Assembly: GCA_022393335.1 (NCBI GenBank)
Contig: JAJEKB010021331.1
Span: 1,036,047 to 1,100,046 of the forward strand
Direction of reading: 5' to 3'
DNA from: Macrotrachela quadricornifera
Lineage: Eukaryota; Rotifera; Eurotatoria; Philodinida; Philodinidae
Length of the DNA: 64,000 nt
Part shown: positions 35,297 to 45,712 of the stretch, piece by piece
Layout: the number at the start of each line of letters is the position of its first letter
Numbering within the stretch: the stretch's first letter is position 1
The notes under the pieces: generated by a model
The model's input: the letters and a program-made list of their open reading frames with translations, nothing else
The model's database searches: none
What the model was told of the DNA's origin: nothing
Made by a program: the position numbers and the translations under genes

Positions 35297-36983
35297 ATTA
35301 AATCGAACTTATCTGATTGTAGCTACTTTCAACCATCTTAGAAAAAACAAGCAATTATTAACCGAAAAAAAAAAATATATCAAATCAACAACATGAATTC
35401 GAGAAATTTTTTTATCTACATTCAAATATTTTCTAATATCTTTTGGAAGGATAAGCAAAATCATTATAAAAAGAATCATAACTGAGTTGTCTTTGAAGGT
35501 TCGATATGGTTTTCCTACACAAAAGTAAGTGAATGATAGCACGAAAAAATTTCTTGTCTAATTACAGGAAACAGAATTTTGATTGAACTCCTGCAAGATC
35601 GTCAAATTATCATCAAACCTGTACTATCCAAAAGAAAAGTGGACGGTATTCACATTTATTCCTTTTAGTAGTTCCACTAACAAGAAATTAAAAAAACGGT
35701 AAAAAATTTTCAATTGATTTTATTTGATTTACAAAAAATATTTACATAGTATTTTCATTCCGGAACTTCTCGATTGTCGGTGATGGTTCTGGTTGAATCA
35801 TTAGAGTGACTAGTGCACCGACCACATTAATAATCAATGCTACAACCCCTATAATTGCGGCAACATCAATAGATAAATAATGTAGTGAGTAAGTCGTAGT
35901 AACATTTATTCCAATTGCTACACCAATAATTCCCAGTATCAAACAAAAAAAGACAAGACATTTCACTGCCAAAAGTGAACCCGATTTGACTGTGCCTTTG
36001 TTTATTGCAATGACAATAAGACATATGACGGAAAAACCAGAGAAAATACATGCCAAAGTCATGAAAGATCGAGCTGCTATAAATTTTAGACAAACTTCTA
36101 TATCACCGAACCGTCCACCACATCGGTTATAAGCAACACATTTTGTCACTCCCGATTCTGTAGCACAAAGTTGCCATAATCCTTGCGTGCCTCGAGTTTT
36201 AGAAATTGTTGGTCGACTCCTAAATGTAAAATATCAGTTTTAATTATTACTAAATACTCAATCGCGGAAAAAATTTCTGTAAATATCCTTATTTTTCAAA
36301 CGAAACTGTGTATTAATACATACCACATTGGAAGAGCATTGCTAACAATATACAATATTAAAGCGATGCTCATTAGAATTCCAGCAAGAATAGATACACA
36401 TTTCATATTTATGGTCAAATTTGTAGTTATCGATGTAGAAGATTCTTCGTCACAATTTCTGAATGTTATAATTCATTACTCTTTTGAGTTCTGTTATTTA
36501 TAGTCAATTCATGAGTCAGTTTGATTCAAGGTCTTTTTTTCTCCCGCTTTCTTTTTTTTTTCTTTCTCTAAAAATAGAGGGTAGGCGCCTACGTATTACG
36601 ACTAATTTGCTCACGATGTCTAACTATCGAGATGACAACATCAAGGTTTTGTGGGGATGTATCATTGATATATGACACAAATGTACTGGAGTGAGATGAG
36701 TAATTAGTAACTTTCCTTATTTTCGATTGCTTCCAATACTGTGACTATTCGCCCATACTGAGTGGTTGGACTAATGGGAAAAATATTGCATGTATTTTAG
36801 TAGATGAAAATAGGTAATAATCAAAATAGATTGAAGGAGAAAGTTGTTTACATTTTTCTTCGTTATCTATTCTTTCCTTCTCGATTATACCAATCAAATA
36901 AGCAGATGTGGTTTGAATGTATTTATTCATTTACAAATATGAAACAAAGTAAGAGATGGACAAAAACAAATTATTCGACTATT
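35297..36983. repeat. segmental duplication, copy A
   Basis: This 1.7-kb block matches 54145-55761 in the same orientation, with about 91% identity in the coding exon and similar identity elsewhere. It spans a complete two-exon gene with both flanks. Copy A holds about 110 bp (35575-35686) not present in copy B. Edges are approximate. Confidence 0.9.
35742..36406 (-). CDS. claudin/PMP22-like four-helix membrane protein, copy A
   Basis: Exons 36406-36324 and 36219-35742 (intron 104 bp, GT-AG) give 186 residues. Four hydrophobic helices are predicted: residues about 4-26 (exon 1), then FMTLACIFSGFSVICLIVIA, LVFFCLILGIIGVAIGI, and VAAIIGVVALIINVVGAL. The first extracellular loop carries GLWQLCATESGVTKC, the GLWxxC...C signature of the claudin/PMP22/EMP superfamily. 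The intron splits the codon of the conserved Trp after helix 1. Family members act in cell junctions or as membrane organisers; the specific role is unknown. A near copy lies at 54.5 kb and a diverged one at 37.7 kb. Confidence 0.85.
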
Positions 36984-37198
36984 TAGAAACTATAATTATT
37001 TGATGAAAAAATGATCTGATTTATTTTCAAATTTCTCAAAACGCTAGTTTTGGTCATTGAGTTCAACAGTTCAATTCATTCCAATCCAAAAAAAATTTTA
37101 CAATCAATGGAGATATTACGACTAATTATTTTACTTATTGTCTCCATCATAAATGCTAATTATATCATCTGATATTCTAACGGATACATAGAATCAAC

Positions 37199-37456
37199 TT
37201 AACAAGGTCCATCTCTATCTACTAAACAATTGCAATCAGTCATCACAAATGAAACGGAACTTATTATTTTATAGACATTGTTATACATCTTGATTATCAT
37301 CAATTTTAACGAACGGTCGATAATGAATGAATCAATTTTTGTATGTGATATTTTGTTCTGAAAATCTGTCTTATCAAAAGAGAAAATATTACAATTAATA
37401 CAACTCCGTAATGTTAAAGACGTATTAACGAACAAGAAAATTCTCGTCGGTGTCAT
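37199..37456 (-). CDS. short open frame, doubtful gene
   Basis: 85 codons starting from an ATG with a hydrophobic start (MTPTRIFLFVNTSLTL) and a few Cys (CINC, CNC, final C). It might be a secreted peptide or a decayed exon. I recognise no family, and the composition gives little support. Confidence 0.2.
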   Translation of the reverse strand: MTPTRIFLFVNTSLTLRSCINCNIFSFDKTDFQNKISHTKIDSFIIDRSLKLMIIKMYNNVYKIISSVSFVMTDCNCLVDRDGPC

Positions 37457-37658
37457 AGTTTTCGAAGTACTAAAGTTTCATGGATCTATCCTGAGAAAAG
37501 TATTTGAGAACTCAAATTGAATAAAAATCATTTTTAGTTTATTAAAAAGTCTGAAAAGATAAACAAAAATTCATAAAGTTTTATCTAAAGTTTCTGCAAG
37601 AGAGAATTTATGTAATACATTAAAAAAAAGAGAAGAGTTCTTTAAAAAGAAAATATGT

Positions 37659-38326
37659 TCATTCAGAGTTTGGATTTGGAGATGTCGGCAGTGTTGGAGG
37701 TGGTTCACGTTCAATTAATACAGCGATAATCGAACTCACAAAATTAATCTCCAATCCTACAATTTCGATAATTACAGCAGCATCAACATATGTTGGTAGT
37801 AATCCTAAACCCAAAATTACAGTGATAATAGTTGTAATATTGATACCAGGTGCAATACCAATAATTTCGAATGCTAAAGTAGCCAGTGTAAGATCTTTCG
37901 CTACTAAGACTAAGATCGATTGGATTTTACTCTTGATGACTACAGTTGTGAAAAGACATATGACAGTAGCACCACAGACAATACATGACAAAGTCATAAA
38001 AGTTTGAGCAGTTAAAAGTTTTTTGCGACCTGCTGTATCACTAAGTATTCCTGGACATAAATTTAGGTAATCATCACATTGTTTTGCTTGATTAGTTGTA
38101 GTACAACTTTGCCACAGTCTGCTCTTAATTTCTCCTTCTGGACCGCTTATTTTACTCCTAAACAGAAATTTAAAAAAATTTATCATTTCTAAACAATCAA
38201 GTAGAAGAAAAGAATGAACAAAATTCCGTAGCATTCTGGAACAGCATTGCTAACAACATATAATATAAAAGCGATAGATAACATACTTCTAGCAATACTC
38301 GATCCTAATTTCGTCTTGATAAGCAT
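37659..38326 (-). pseudogene. claudin/PMP22-like four-helix protein, copy C, splice donor lost
   Basis: Exon 2 (38157-37659) is open and encodes the GLW-like loop (SRLWQSCTTTNQAKQC), three helices and a Pro-rich tail. Exon 1 would be 38326-38232, homologous in position and phase (2) to exon 1 of copies A and B, and encodes helix 1. The acceptor CTGTTTAG|GAG is normal, but the donor reads CTACGG where A and B have GTATGT: the +1 G is a C. Unless another donor is used, the gene cannot be spliced as its relatives are. Otherwise the frame is intact, which suggests recent inactivation or a changed gene structure. Confidence 0.65.
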
Positions 38327-38653
38327 ATTTATAATAATCGATGTGTAATACTCTTCGTTACTCTTCTCTGTTTTTTTTTATTTACAATCAATTGATGAAT
38401 CAATGTGTTTCATTACGTATTTTTCTTTCTTTCTTTCATTTTTTCTTTCTGGGATTTTTTTAATGTACGAGAATATATTTTGCATGACTGAATAACTCAA
38501 AATACATCGGTAACTAGGGAATGACATCATATTTAGGCGTGGTAGGAATATTCATATCTACTTTTCGGCAGAATAGTACATTTGTTGACAAAACCTGACA
38601 TAAACATATTCGACCAAAATAAATAATTAACAACGGTCCTTTTTTGATAATAT

Positions 38654-39550
38654 ATAACCCTTTCACGGCGATATGACCCGCCGATGGGTCACCCTGTATT
38701 TTAAGAAGAAACTGTATAGAAAAGCACTTTCTTTTTCTTTTTTTCTTGCGCAGAAAGTTAACCATGATGTGTCATTTGTTCTGCTTTCGACATTTTTTTG
38801 ATTCTTCTATTCCGTAACGCGATGTTCTTGTTAAAACATTATAGAAAAGAAGCTAATTATGAGCAGAACAGAAAATTTTTATTCTTTTTTGCTGACGCAT
38901 AGTTCACTTTCCTTGTTTGTTGTTCCATGATTTTTCACAGCAATTAGTGCAGAAATGTGAATATTGTGCTCGGATCCTTTCATTTCTTCAAGCTTCTGAT
39001 CAGAGAATTTGTGCGTCGTTTGGCTTGTTGACTGTTTTCTCTCGCTAGATTTTAGATTTTTGGATGGCCCACCAACCTATAGCATGATCATCCATCTTGT
39101 GCTATAACTTTTCTTGTAAATGCATTAGGCATTTACTTTTGCCATTCCAAACATAAATTCAAATATCACTTTTTCATATCATTTTATAGTTCATCTGAGG
39201 CATCTACTGTATAGCGTGTTGACAACTGGTCAGATAAACCTAAATCTTGTTTTCCTTCATTGTAATTGAGGGCAACTGTACTTTCATGGACTTTATTTAT
39301 TTTTCCTCAGAGCCTGAAGATTCAAATTACACTTCAGCAAAATCGTTATCCAAATTACTCATATCACGTAACAAGTTACTATCCTCTTTCGTGTTAGTTA
39401 CTCCAAACATCAATGAAGTCATCGCAAACTTTCGGTCCTTTTCATACACATGCAGAGCAAGAGGCAAAAATAATGCTGTGCAAAGAAAACAGAAACTAGA
39501 CTGAAACTTTGCTGCTTTATCTCATCTTCACCGCGTCAAACATACAAGAA
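38654..39550 (-). mobile_element. piggyBac-type element, internally deleted relic
   Basis: The left end CCCTTTCACGGCGAT starts at 38658 after ATAA (a one-base change from TTAA). A weakened subterminal palindrome (38674-38691) follows. Then comes a badly degraded C-terminal cysteine-rich domain (about 38860-39100, minus strand). From about 39290 to 39420 the acidic N-terminal region is recognisable on the minus strand, so the catalytic core is deleted. The right end is uncertain (about 39550, ACCGCGTCAAACAT). The short plus-strand frame at 39247-39504 is antisense to this relic. Confidence 0.65.
38674..38691. repeat. imperfect subterminal palindrome of piggyBac relic
   Basis: TGACCCGCCGATGGGTCA: six outer pairs intact, one G-T and one C-A mismatch in the centre. 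Confidence 0.75.
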
Positions 39551-39561
39551 AAAGAGAACGA

Positions 39562-40407
39562 CAAACTTCAATAACTATATTTATTCCGGATCATCCTCGA
39601 CATGTTTTCAATAATATTATTAAAACATCTCTTGATCGTGCAATTAGATATTCATCAACATTTGACACATACAACAACGAACGACGACACATAAAATTAA
39701 CATTATTATATAATGGATAAGTATTATCAAATAAGACCAATCATTTTCATTCAACATCCATTTTTTAGTTATCTATCAATATTTATCGAAAATTCAATAA
39801 ATTCGTCTATGAACATAAATCTACATTACCATTTCTACCATTCATTGATGATGAAAAGCAGTTTTATGAAATGCATCACAAATTACTAGGCGAACCAACA
39901 CTACGTCAATCACAAGTACAACAAAGTTCATTGACAACTGACAACGACAAAGACCAAATCGATGACGAAAACAACAATACTACAGTTCCTACTATAACTA
40001 CCAAACCTAAACTAGATAAATTATTCGTGCATTACAAATATGAAAAACGTTTCGAATCCTTTAAACGAGCCATGCATCATCTCTATGATAAAAATTTCGA
40101 CTTACACCAGCTATGGAAGCGAAGTTAATCGTGGATACTCGTAATCGTCGTGATGCTGAAAATGAATTAATCCATAAAAGACCACACAACAACTTGTTGC
40201 GCGACATATTCACTCAACGTAAGTATTAACTAAATAGAAAGATGTAACCTTCAACATCTGGTATCCATACAACACATCCAAGCCAAAATTTTCTCACTTA
40301 TAGGTCAACAGAAGAAAAAAGCCAAACGACTACAACAAATGCTGTCAATTAATTATAATCAGACAAAACCAACTACTGATCCTCCTCAATTGCAGACCAA
40401 TAGTTAG
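39562..40407 (+). pseudogene. Penelope-like retroelement RT, C-terminal fragment with introns
   Basis: Coding pieces lie at about 39562-39718, 39769-40127, 40106-40218 and 40304-40407, with short intron-like gaps between the first two and before the last. The peptide (DHPRHVFNNIIKTSLDRAIR, RRHIKLTLLYNGYP, AKLIVDTRNRRDAENELIHK) resembles the region after the RT core of bdelloid Penelope-like (Athena-type) elements, which are known to keep introns. The RT catalytic motifs are absent, and a frameshift at about 40106-40127 separates the last pieces. Assignment is from family resemblance recalled, not searched. Confidence 0.55.
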
Positions 40408-41935
40408 AAAACAGATAAATACAACACTATAACTTTCATAAATTCACAGTTCCTTTTTATCTTCTAACCGACCATTATATTATAATCATTTAAACCACTT
40501 GAAATAAAAGACTTCAACATCAACGATTACAACACACCATTATTGAAACACATTATAAATTATTATTTTTCTTCCAGATACATTTTAACTTCATCCTACA
40601 TTGCCAATTCAAAATAATCTGAAGATCTACGTAGCGATAGTGAAATCTTGAGATTATGGCTGCTGAGTCTCCCTTTCACGCTCACCCTCAGGAGATATTT
40701 GAAACTTATGCAGATCCACTCACTTTTTTCTGCTGATTCCGAATATGATGTTCGTTTGAGCTAAATGAGAATTTCTGTGATCAGATATGAACAAAAAATG
40801 GTCTTGAAATTGATGAAATATAGGAAAAACAGCACAGTTTGATCTCCCTTTGTTTCACACTTCGTCTAATCAAAGGTGCAAAAATTGAAAACTAGTGCAT
40901 CTTGCAGAGCAAGCGGTCCTCGATAAAACCCTATTTAAGGCTATGCTCTGTAATTGCATTTTCATATACTTTAATATGTGCAGTAGGTCGCACAGATAGG
41001 AGGACAATATTACAAAGGTATTAACAAAACCCTAACATTTTATAGTCAAAATGGAGCCCTGAACACGGAGCTATCAGAATATGTATAATGCATATCTAAA
41101 GCAAAGGTTCTTACGAATTTATTTTGAAAAATGTGTAAAAAATGTCAGTTTTTGATAAAAACCCAACTTGTACGATTTTACTAAAAACTATAGAAATCTC
41201 GTAGCCTATATAGACCGATTTATTCATGATATTTAGAAAACTGATATTGCCCATTTTCATACTCCACTATGGTCTACAAATCTTAAAAGTTTCATCGAAT
41301 TTGGAAGTAGTTGATATAAACGTGGTAGAGACCCCATGAAAATATCCTACTGTATTAACATAGCTCATACACGCCTCTTTCTTTCTTTCATAACTTTTTC
41401 TTATGTATTGTCTACCGTTCATCCTTTTCTTTTCTTTCTTTCTTTCTCTATACTTATTTTACACGTACTGTCAACAAAAGAAAACTATCATTAAGCGTTA
41501 TCATTTGTTCACCTTGAATAGAAATAATAAAGCCTTGATATAAAAAAAGATGTGTCATAACTAAGAAGTTTATATATATATAAATATGTTTCAGAAATCC
41601 TGAAGATTTTGGATAATTCTTCTCTCATTATATATCCACACGTGCCCCTCAAGATACAAATTTAAAAGTACATATATAAATATAAACGTAAATTTTGCAG
41701 GCAAGTAAGTATATTATAATGTCTGTATAAGACAAAGAAGTTAATAGGTAATCCATAGAAATACGTTCTTCGATATGCAGGTAGATAGGTAATCGTATTT
41801 TTTTGTCAATTGACTAGTTATACTTATCATAAGCATTATAACAACGTCCTTCCAGCGTAGAAACAAATAGAAATTTGTCTAACTATAAAATTGTATTACA
41901 TTCAATATAATATTAAAGATTTTGATACAATAGTG
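40408..41935. other. intergenic
   Basis: About 1.5 kb with no gene seen. T/C-rich tracts near 41380-41450 (TTCTTTCTTTC). Confidence 0.4.
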
Positions 41936-42676
41936 ATGCCAAGAGTTAACAATATTACAATATTATATACTGTATTAGTAATTATTCTCGGTATTATATC
42001 ATTGACTCTTTTAATTGTCGGTGTTGCTACAAGAAAATGGATTGGTATTTCTACTGATTTATCACCATTAGAGACACAAATAAGTAATGCTTTGAGCAAT
42101 ACTACTTTTATTACTTCACTTATCATTGCAACAAGAGCAAATCAAACTCAAGTAGTACAAATAGTATCAGCAATTACAGAACAGATAAAACAACAATTAA
42201 CATATGCTGCTGCTAGTAATGTTACTTATCATCTCTATGGTAAAAATCCAAATATACCTCAAACATTATTAAACTATAAATTACCTCAAGGATTTATTTT
42301 TGCTGGAATATCATCAATTTTTGTTGGTCTTTTATTAACATTAATTTTTATTATATTGGCTTTACCACCTTTAAGTCGGAATCTACCATTGTTCTTTCTA
42401 GGTATTGGACCAGTTTTTCTTACTATTGGATTCTCTTTTTATCCAAAAATAGTTATCGAAGATTTTGGTATCGCATTACAACTTACAATCAATATTGGTT
42501 TCAGCATTATTCTAGTTATCAGTGGAACAATTCTTAGTTATAATACAGCTTCTGCATTTGCTCTTATCATTCTTCAACCACTTCAAAAACGTCTAATTAA
42601 AGTTCGAAACTTTAATACTGCATACAGATCAATGTTTCGACCTTCATATCCAATCAGAATGAGAAGAAAATGGTGA
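41936..42676 (+). CDS. four-helix membrane protein, single exon
   Basis: 246 residues from ATG 41936; an earlier in-frame TTG at 41891 is unlikely to be used. Helix 1 (residues about 8-28, ILYTVLVIILGIISLTLLIV) is followed by a long, Asn/Gln-rich extracellular loop of about 90 residues with several NxS/T sites (NTT, NQT, NVT). Helices 2 (FIFAGISSIFVGLLLTLIFI), 3 (LPLFFLGIGPVFLTIGFSF) and 4 (ALQLTINIGFSIILVISGTI) follow. The C terminus is basic and cytoplasmic. The topology is tetraspan-like, but there is no CCG motif and no GLWxxC, so it is neither a classical tetraspanin nor a claudin. The family is unknown. Confidence 0.75.
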   Translation: MPRVNNITILYTVLVIILGIISLTLLIVGVATRKWIGISTDLSPLETQISNALSNTTFITSLIIATRANQTQVVQIVSAITEQIKQQLTYAAASNVTYHLYGKNPNIPQTLLNYKLPQGFIFAGISSIFVGLLLTLIFIILALPPLSRNLPLFFLGIGPVFLTIGFSFYPKIVIEDFGIALQLTINIGFSIILVISGTILSYNTASAFALIILQPLQKRLIKVRNFNTAYRSMFRPSYPIRMRRKW

Positions 42677-42980
42677 TTCTATTACGTGAGAAAAAAAAAC
42701 TTTATGAACTGAAAAAGATCTATCTGCTTTCTAAAAATTTATTTTGAATTTTTTTTATAAAAAAATAACCTTGTGTATTACAATTGTACCTTTAGAATTA
42801 GATGAAAACTTTAAAAAAATCTGGATATAGACAAGACCAACCATACCATATTCTGATTCTTATTTATTTATTTAAATAATTTCACAAATATATCGAATTA
42901 TTCTTTGATATACATGTCTTATGATATTGATCATTAGAATCTTCCATTGTTTTTTTTCAGAAAAACGTTTTCATGATATT

Positions 42981-43017
42981 GTTCTGTTTTTTGGGAAATA
43001 ATTTCCAAAAACAGAAC
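42981..43017. repeat. inverted repeat, 37 bp
   Basis: GTTCTGTTTTTTGGGAAA and TTTCCAAAAACAGAAC pair around TAA with one bulge. A second palindromic pair, GCTCTTTTCAAAAGAGC, follows at about 43045-43061. Confidence 0.7.
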
Positions 43018-43425
43018 AAAAGTATTCTGTTTTGGGAAAAGCGCTCTTTTCAAAAGAGCTGTTTGAATGACTCTATGAGAGCTGATGAGCTGAACTGTAA
43101 CACCTCTAATCGTTAGTTATTCTTTTTTTTCATTACGATGCGTATTGTTTATGAAAACGTCTCTCACCGCCTACGTGATGTATTAAATAGAAGGTTATTT
43201 TTCTCTTCAGTTACACGTGCAAATCATTTCTAATCAAGTCAATATTTGTATGTATTTGTTTATTGTTAGAAATCATTTATCTTAAAGAAAATTAGAATAT
43301 TAGAAGATTCCTTTTGAATGTGAATGTGAAAAGATTCTCAATTATACATGGAATTTTAATCATCGTAAAATATTGAAAATAAAATTAGAAAATGAAAAAA
43401 AATTTAAAACATATTTGCTTATCAA

Positions 43426-43471
43426 AGATGTCCACCGCGGTTGGAAAACTCCTGCGTCGCGATGGACATCT
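43426..43471. repeat. 46-bp hairpin with GC-rich stem
   Basis: AGATGTCCA (43426-43434) pairs with TGGACATCT (43463-43471). After one C-A mismatch CGCG pairs with CGCG, around an 18-base loop. It stands out in an AT-rich surrounding. Confidence 0.75.
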
Positions 43472-44354
43472 CTGCTGCTAATATGATGAAATCTTACACA
43501 AAATAAATCTTAAACCATTTGTTTTAGTAAATATATATAAATTGAGCATTGTGATTACAAGAGAATCGAATAAATGCAGCAAAAGAAGAAACTCTGATTT
43601 TTGTATTTGTTATTATGAAAATAATCAAAATACCAATTTTAGTAATATATATGTATAACATGTGAATTTTCAATAGCTGATCCAAAATCCTGAATTTAGT
43701 TAACTTACTTTTGAATTATTTGAATATGTGATTATTTAAGAAAAATACTTTACTTGTTGTTTTAGATAATTTATATGTTGTGACGGTGAGCTTTTTTTGT
43801 TTGTTTAGTGTATTAAATGCTGCTGTTGTTGTTGTTGAGAGAAAGTTGATGTTAGGTGGCATACTTTAAAAAGTTTTTAGCAGTTGTGGAATTTGATGAA
43901 GAGATTCTAAGAAACGATATTAATTTTTGAATTCGCTTGAGTAGATGATTAATGGTGTTGAGTTTTTTAGTTCGTTTTTTGATGTGTATGTGGGACGATA
44001 TGATGCATTGTTTAGTCTCACAAGATGAAAGAAAGAAAAAGGATTGAATTTAATCTTATCGCATAGTGGAAGGAATCTTTTTCAGACGTGCATTTGGATT
44101 TCGTTTGAAACATTCTTTTGAGAAAAATTGTTTTACACGATCGCGTCGAAAAGGGTGGTAAATGAATTAGCTTAAGCTAAGTTGAATTCGTTATAGTATT
44201 GATTAAAAAAATGCATTTCTCGGTCGAAAATATCGATAATTTTTGACGTGTTAATCATGGTGTAGATATTTTACGTACGTTTTGTATCATGAAGATATAT
44301 TATCAGCACAACCAATCGATTTAAATAGATATCAAGTTCCTTAAGCATTGCAAA

Positions 44355-44696
44355 TTGTATAATGTGGTACCAAAGTTTTTGTGGTTCAAGACTGCTAATA
44401 GGGACCTCGCTTCGTCATCTACTTACAAGGATTGTCAGCAGCGTCTCCTAAAAGTTCAGATTGATACAAAGTATAGAGATCTTCATAAAGCCAAGATTGA
44501 ATATATGTCATCGTTCGATCTATTTAGAAAGTGTACATCGGATGTTTTGTTTAAACACCTTCAGAAGGTGATTGTCATTATTTCAGTTGATTTACTAAAA
44601 GCGAAAGAGGAGAATATGAACAAGAAGTTAGTGGAATACGATTTTCGTAATACAACTAAATCTAAAAAGCTTTCAGCGCAATCCCTGCGAGATTAA
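44355..44696 (+). pseudogene. possible retroelement protein fragment
   Basis: 114 open codons with no early ATG (the first comes about 50 codons in). The peptide has charged, helical character (RLLKVQIDTKYRDLHKAKIE, LLKAKEENMNKKLVEYDF). I have an impression of the N-terminal region of bdelloid Penelope-like proteins, but it is weak. It is probably a fragment, since a start codon is lacking. Confidence 0.3.
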
Positions 44697-45712
44697 AAAT
44701 GTGAAACACAATGGAACTGGGTACATTGTATACCATATATACAGAGTTTTCCCAAATAAGTGTCTATGATGGTCTTTAGTCCTTCATACATTTCAGTCTA
44801 CACTAGAATAGTAAGAGTTACTGCAATGTCGGCCGCTGTCTCTAGTGGTGACGCTAATTTTGCTCATTGCTCAAGATCTGTGGCAAAGACCATCGAGTGT
44901 GTCGGTCATGATCTGTGACACTAATTTTGCTCGTCGGTCACGGTCTGTAGGGGGGGGGGGGGGGCACGGGGGTGCAATGCCCCCCCTGTAAATTTTTTCT
45001 GAAAGTGAATATTTTTTTTAAGATTCACTACTTATGTTATATATGCCATACGCATATTCACTATTGCTGTTTTGCATTGGTTAAAAAGACAAACGTATAG
45101 TGTGAAATGTGAAAGAAGTTGTTATTTCTCAAATACAAAATCATTCTAAATTATCTAGAATCAATCACAGAGCTGGAAGAATCCAATATACAAATATTCG
45201 TCTACATTCATTTAAATTTGCGTTTATAATTATGCTAATATTCACAGTAATATGTATTCTCCTAAACCACAATTCAGACAAAGGATCAAAGTATTTAACT
45301 ACGTATTTAAGTATATAATGGAGTGTAGTATATGAATAATTGTCACGAGTACAAAAGAAGTCTTTAAATAACAGTAGATGAAAATAATTTATATAAAATA
45401 GTATGTCGGATTTGTCAACTGTGAGACAATATTAGAATCAGCTGTTCTCATCTATCACTTTTGTGTATTCTCTTCTCGATGCTTTGATATTCCTCCTCTC
45501 ATTACGTCATATATACTTTTCATGCTGTTATACTATCATGGGTATTGTCTCTTTTCTGTTTCTTTCGTTTCTATGAAATGGCAGGATTTTTCCGTGCTTT
45601 ATTCTCTACGAAGTATTTTTCTTTGATTCACTTAGATATTACCATACTCAACGAATTGTTTAGAAGCGTTGTTACAGGCATATTGTTTGTATGCCTTTAC
45701 ATTAGTGGCGTT
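44697..45712. other. intergenic; G15 run and GC hairpin
   Basis: A run of 15 G (44950-44964) is followed by GGGGGTGCAATGCCCCCCC, a tight hairpin. A similar GGTGCAATG string occurs inside the TIR element at 45.7 kb, so this may be the end of a related element starting near 44834 (TAGTGGTGACG). The short frames at 45109-45318 and 45545-45823 are not convincing. Confidence 0.45.

Larger units (their letters stand above)
42677..44354. other. intergenic with two strong hairpins
   Basis: No gene seen. It contains the hairpins at 42981-43017 and 43426-43471 and a (TGT)n-like run near 43820. Confidence 0.4.

Noticed and set aside
35866..36093. Alternative minus-strand frame within the claudin-like gene (and its match at 54615-54842)
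   Set aside because: Out of frame with the four-helix protein, which has splice support and a family signature; similarity between copies follows from the duplication.
41902..42126. Minus-strand frame over the start of the membrane-protein gene
   Set aside because: Antisense to a longer frame with four clear helices and glycosylation sites.
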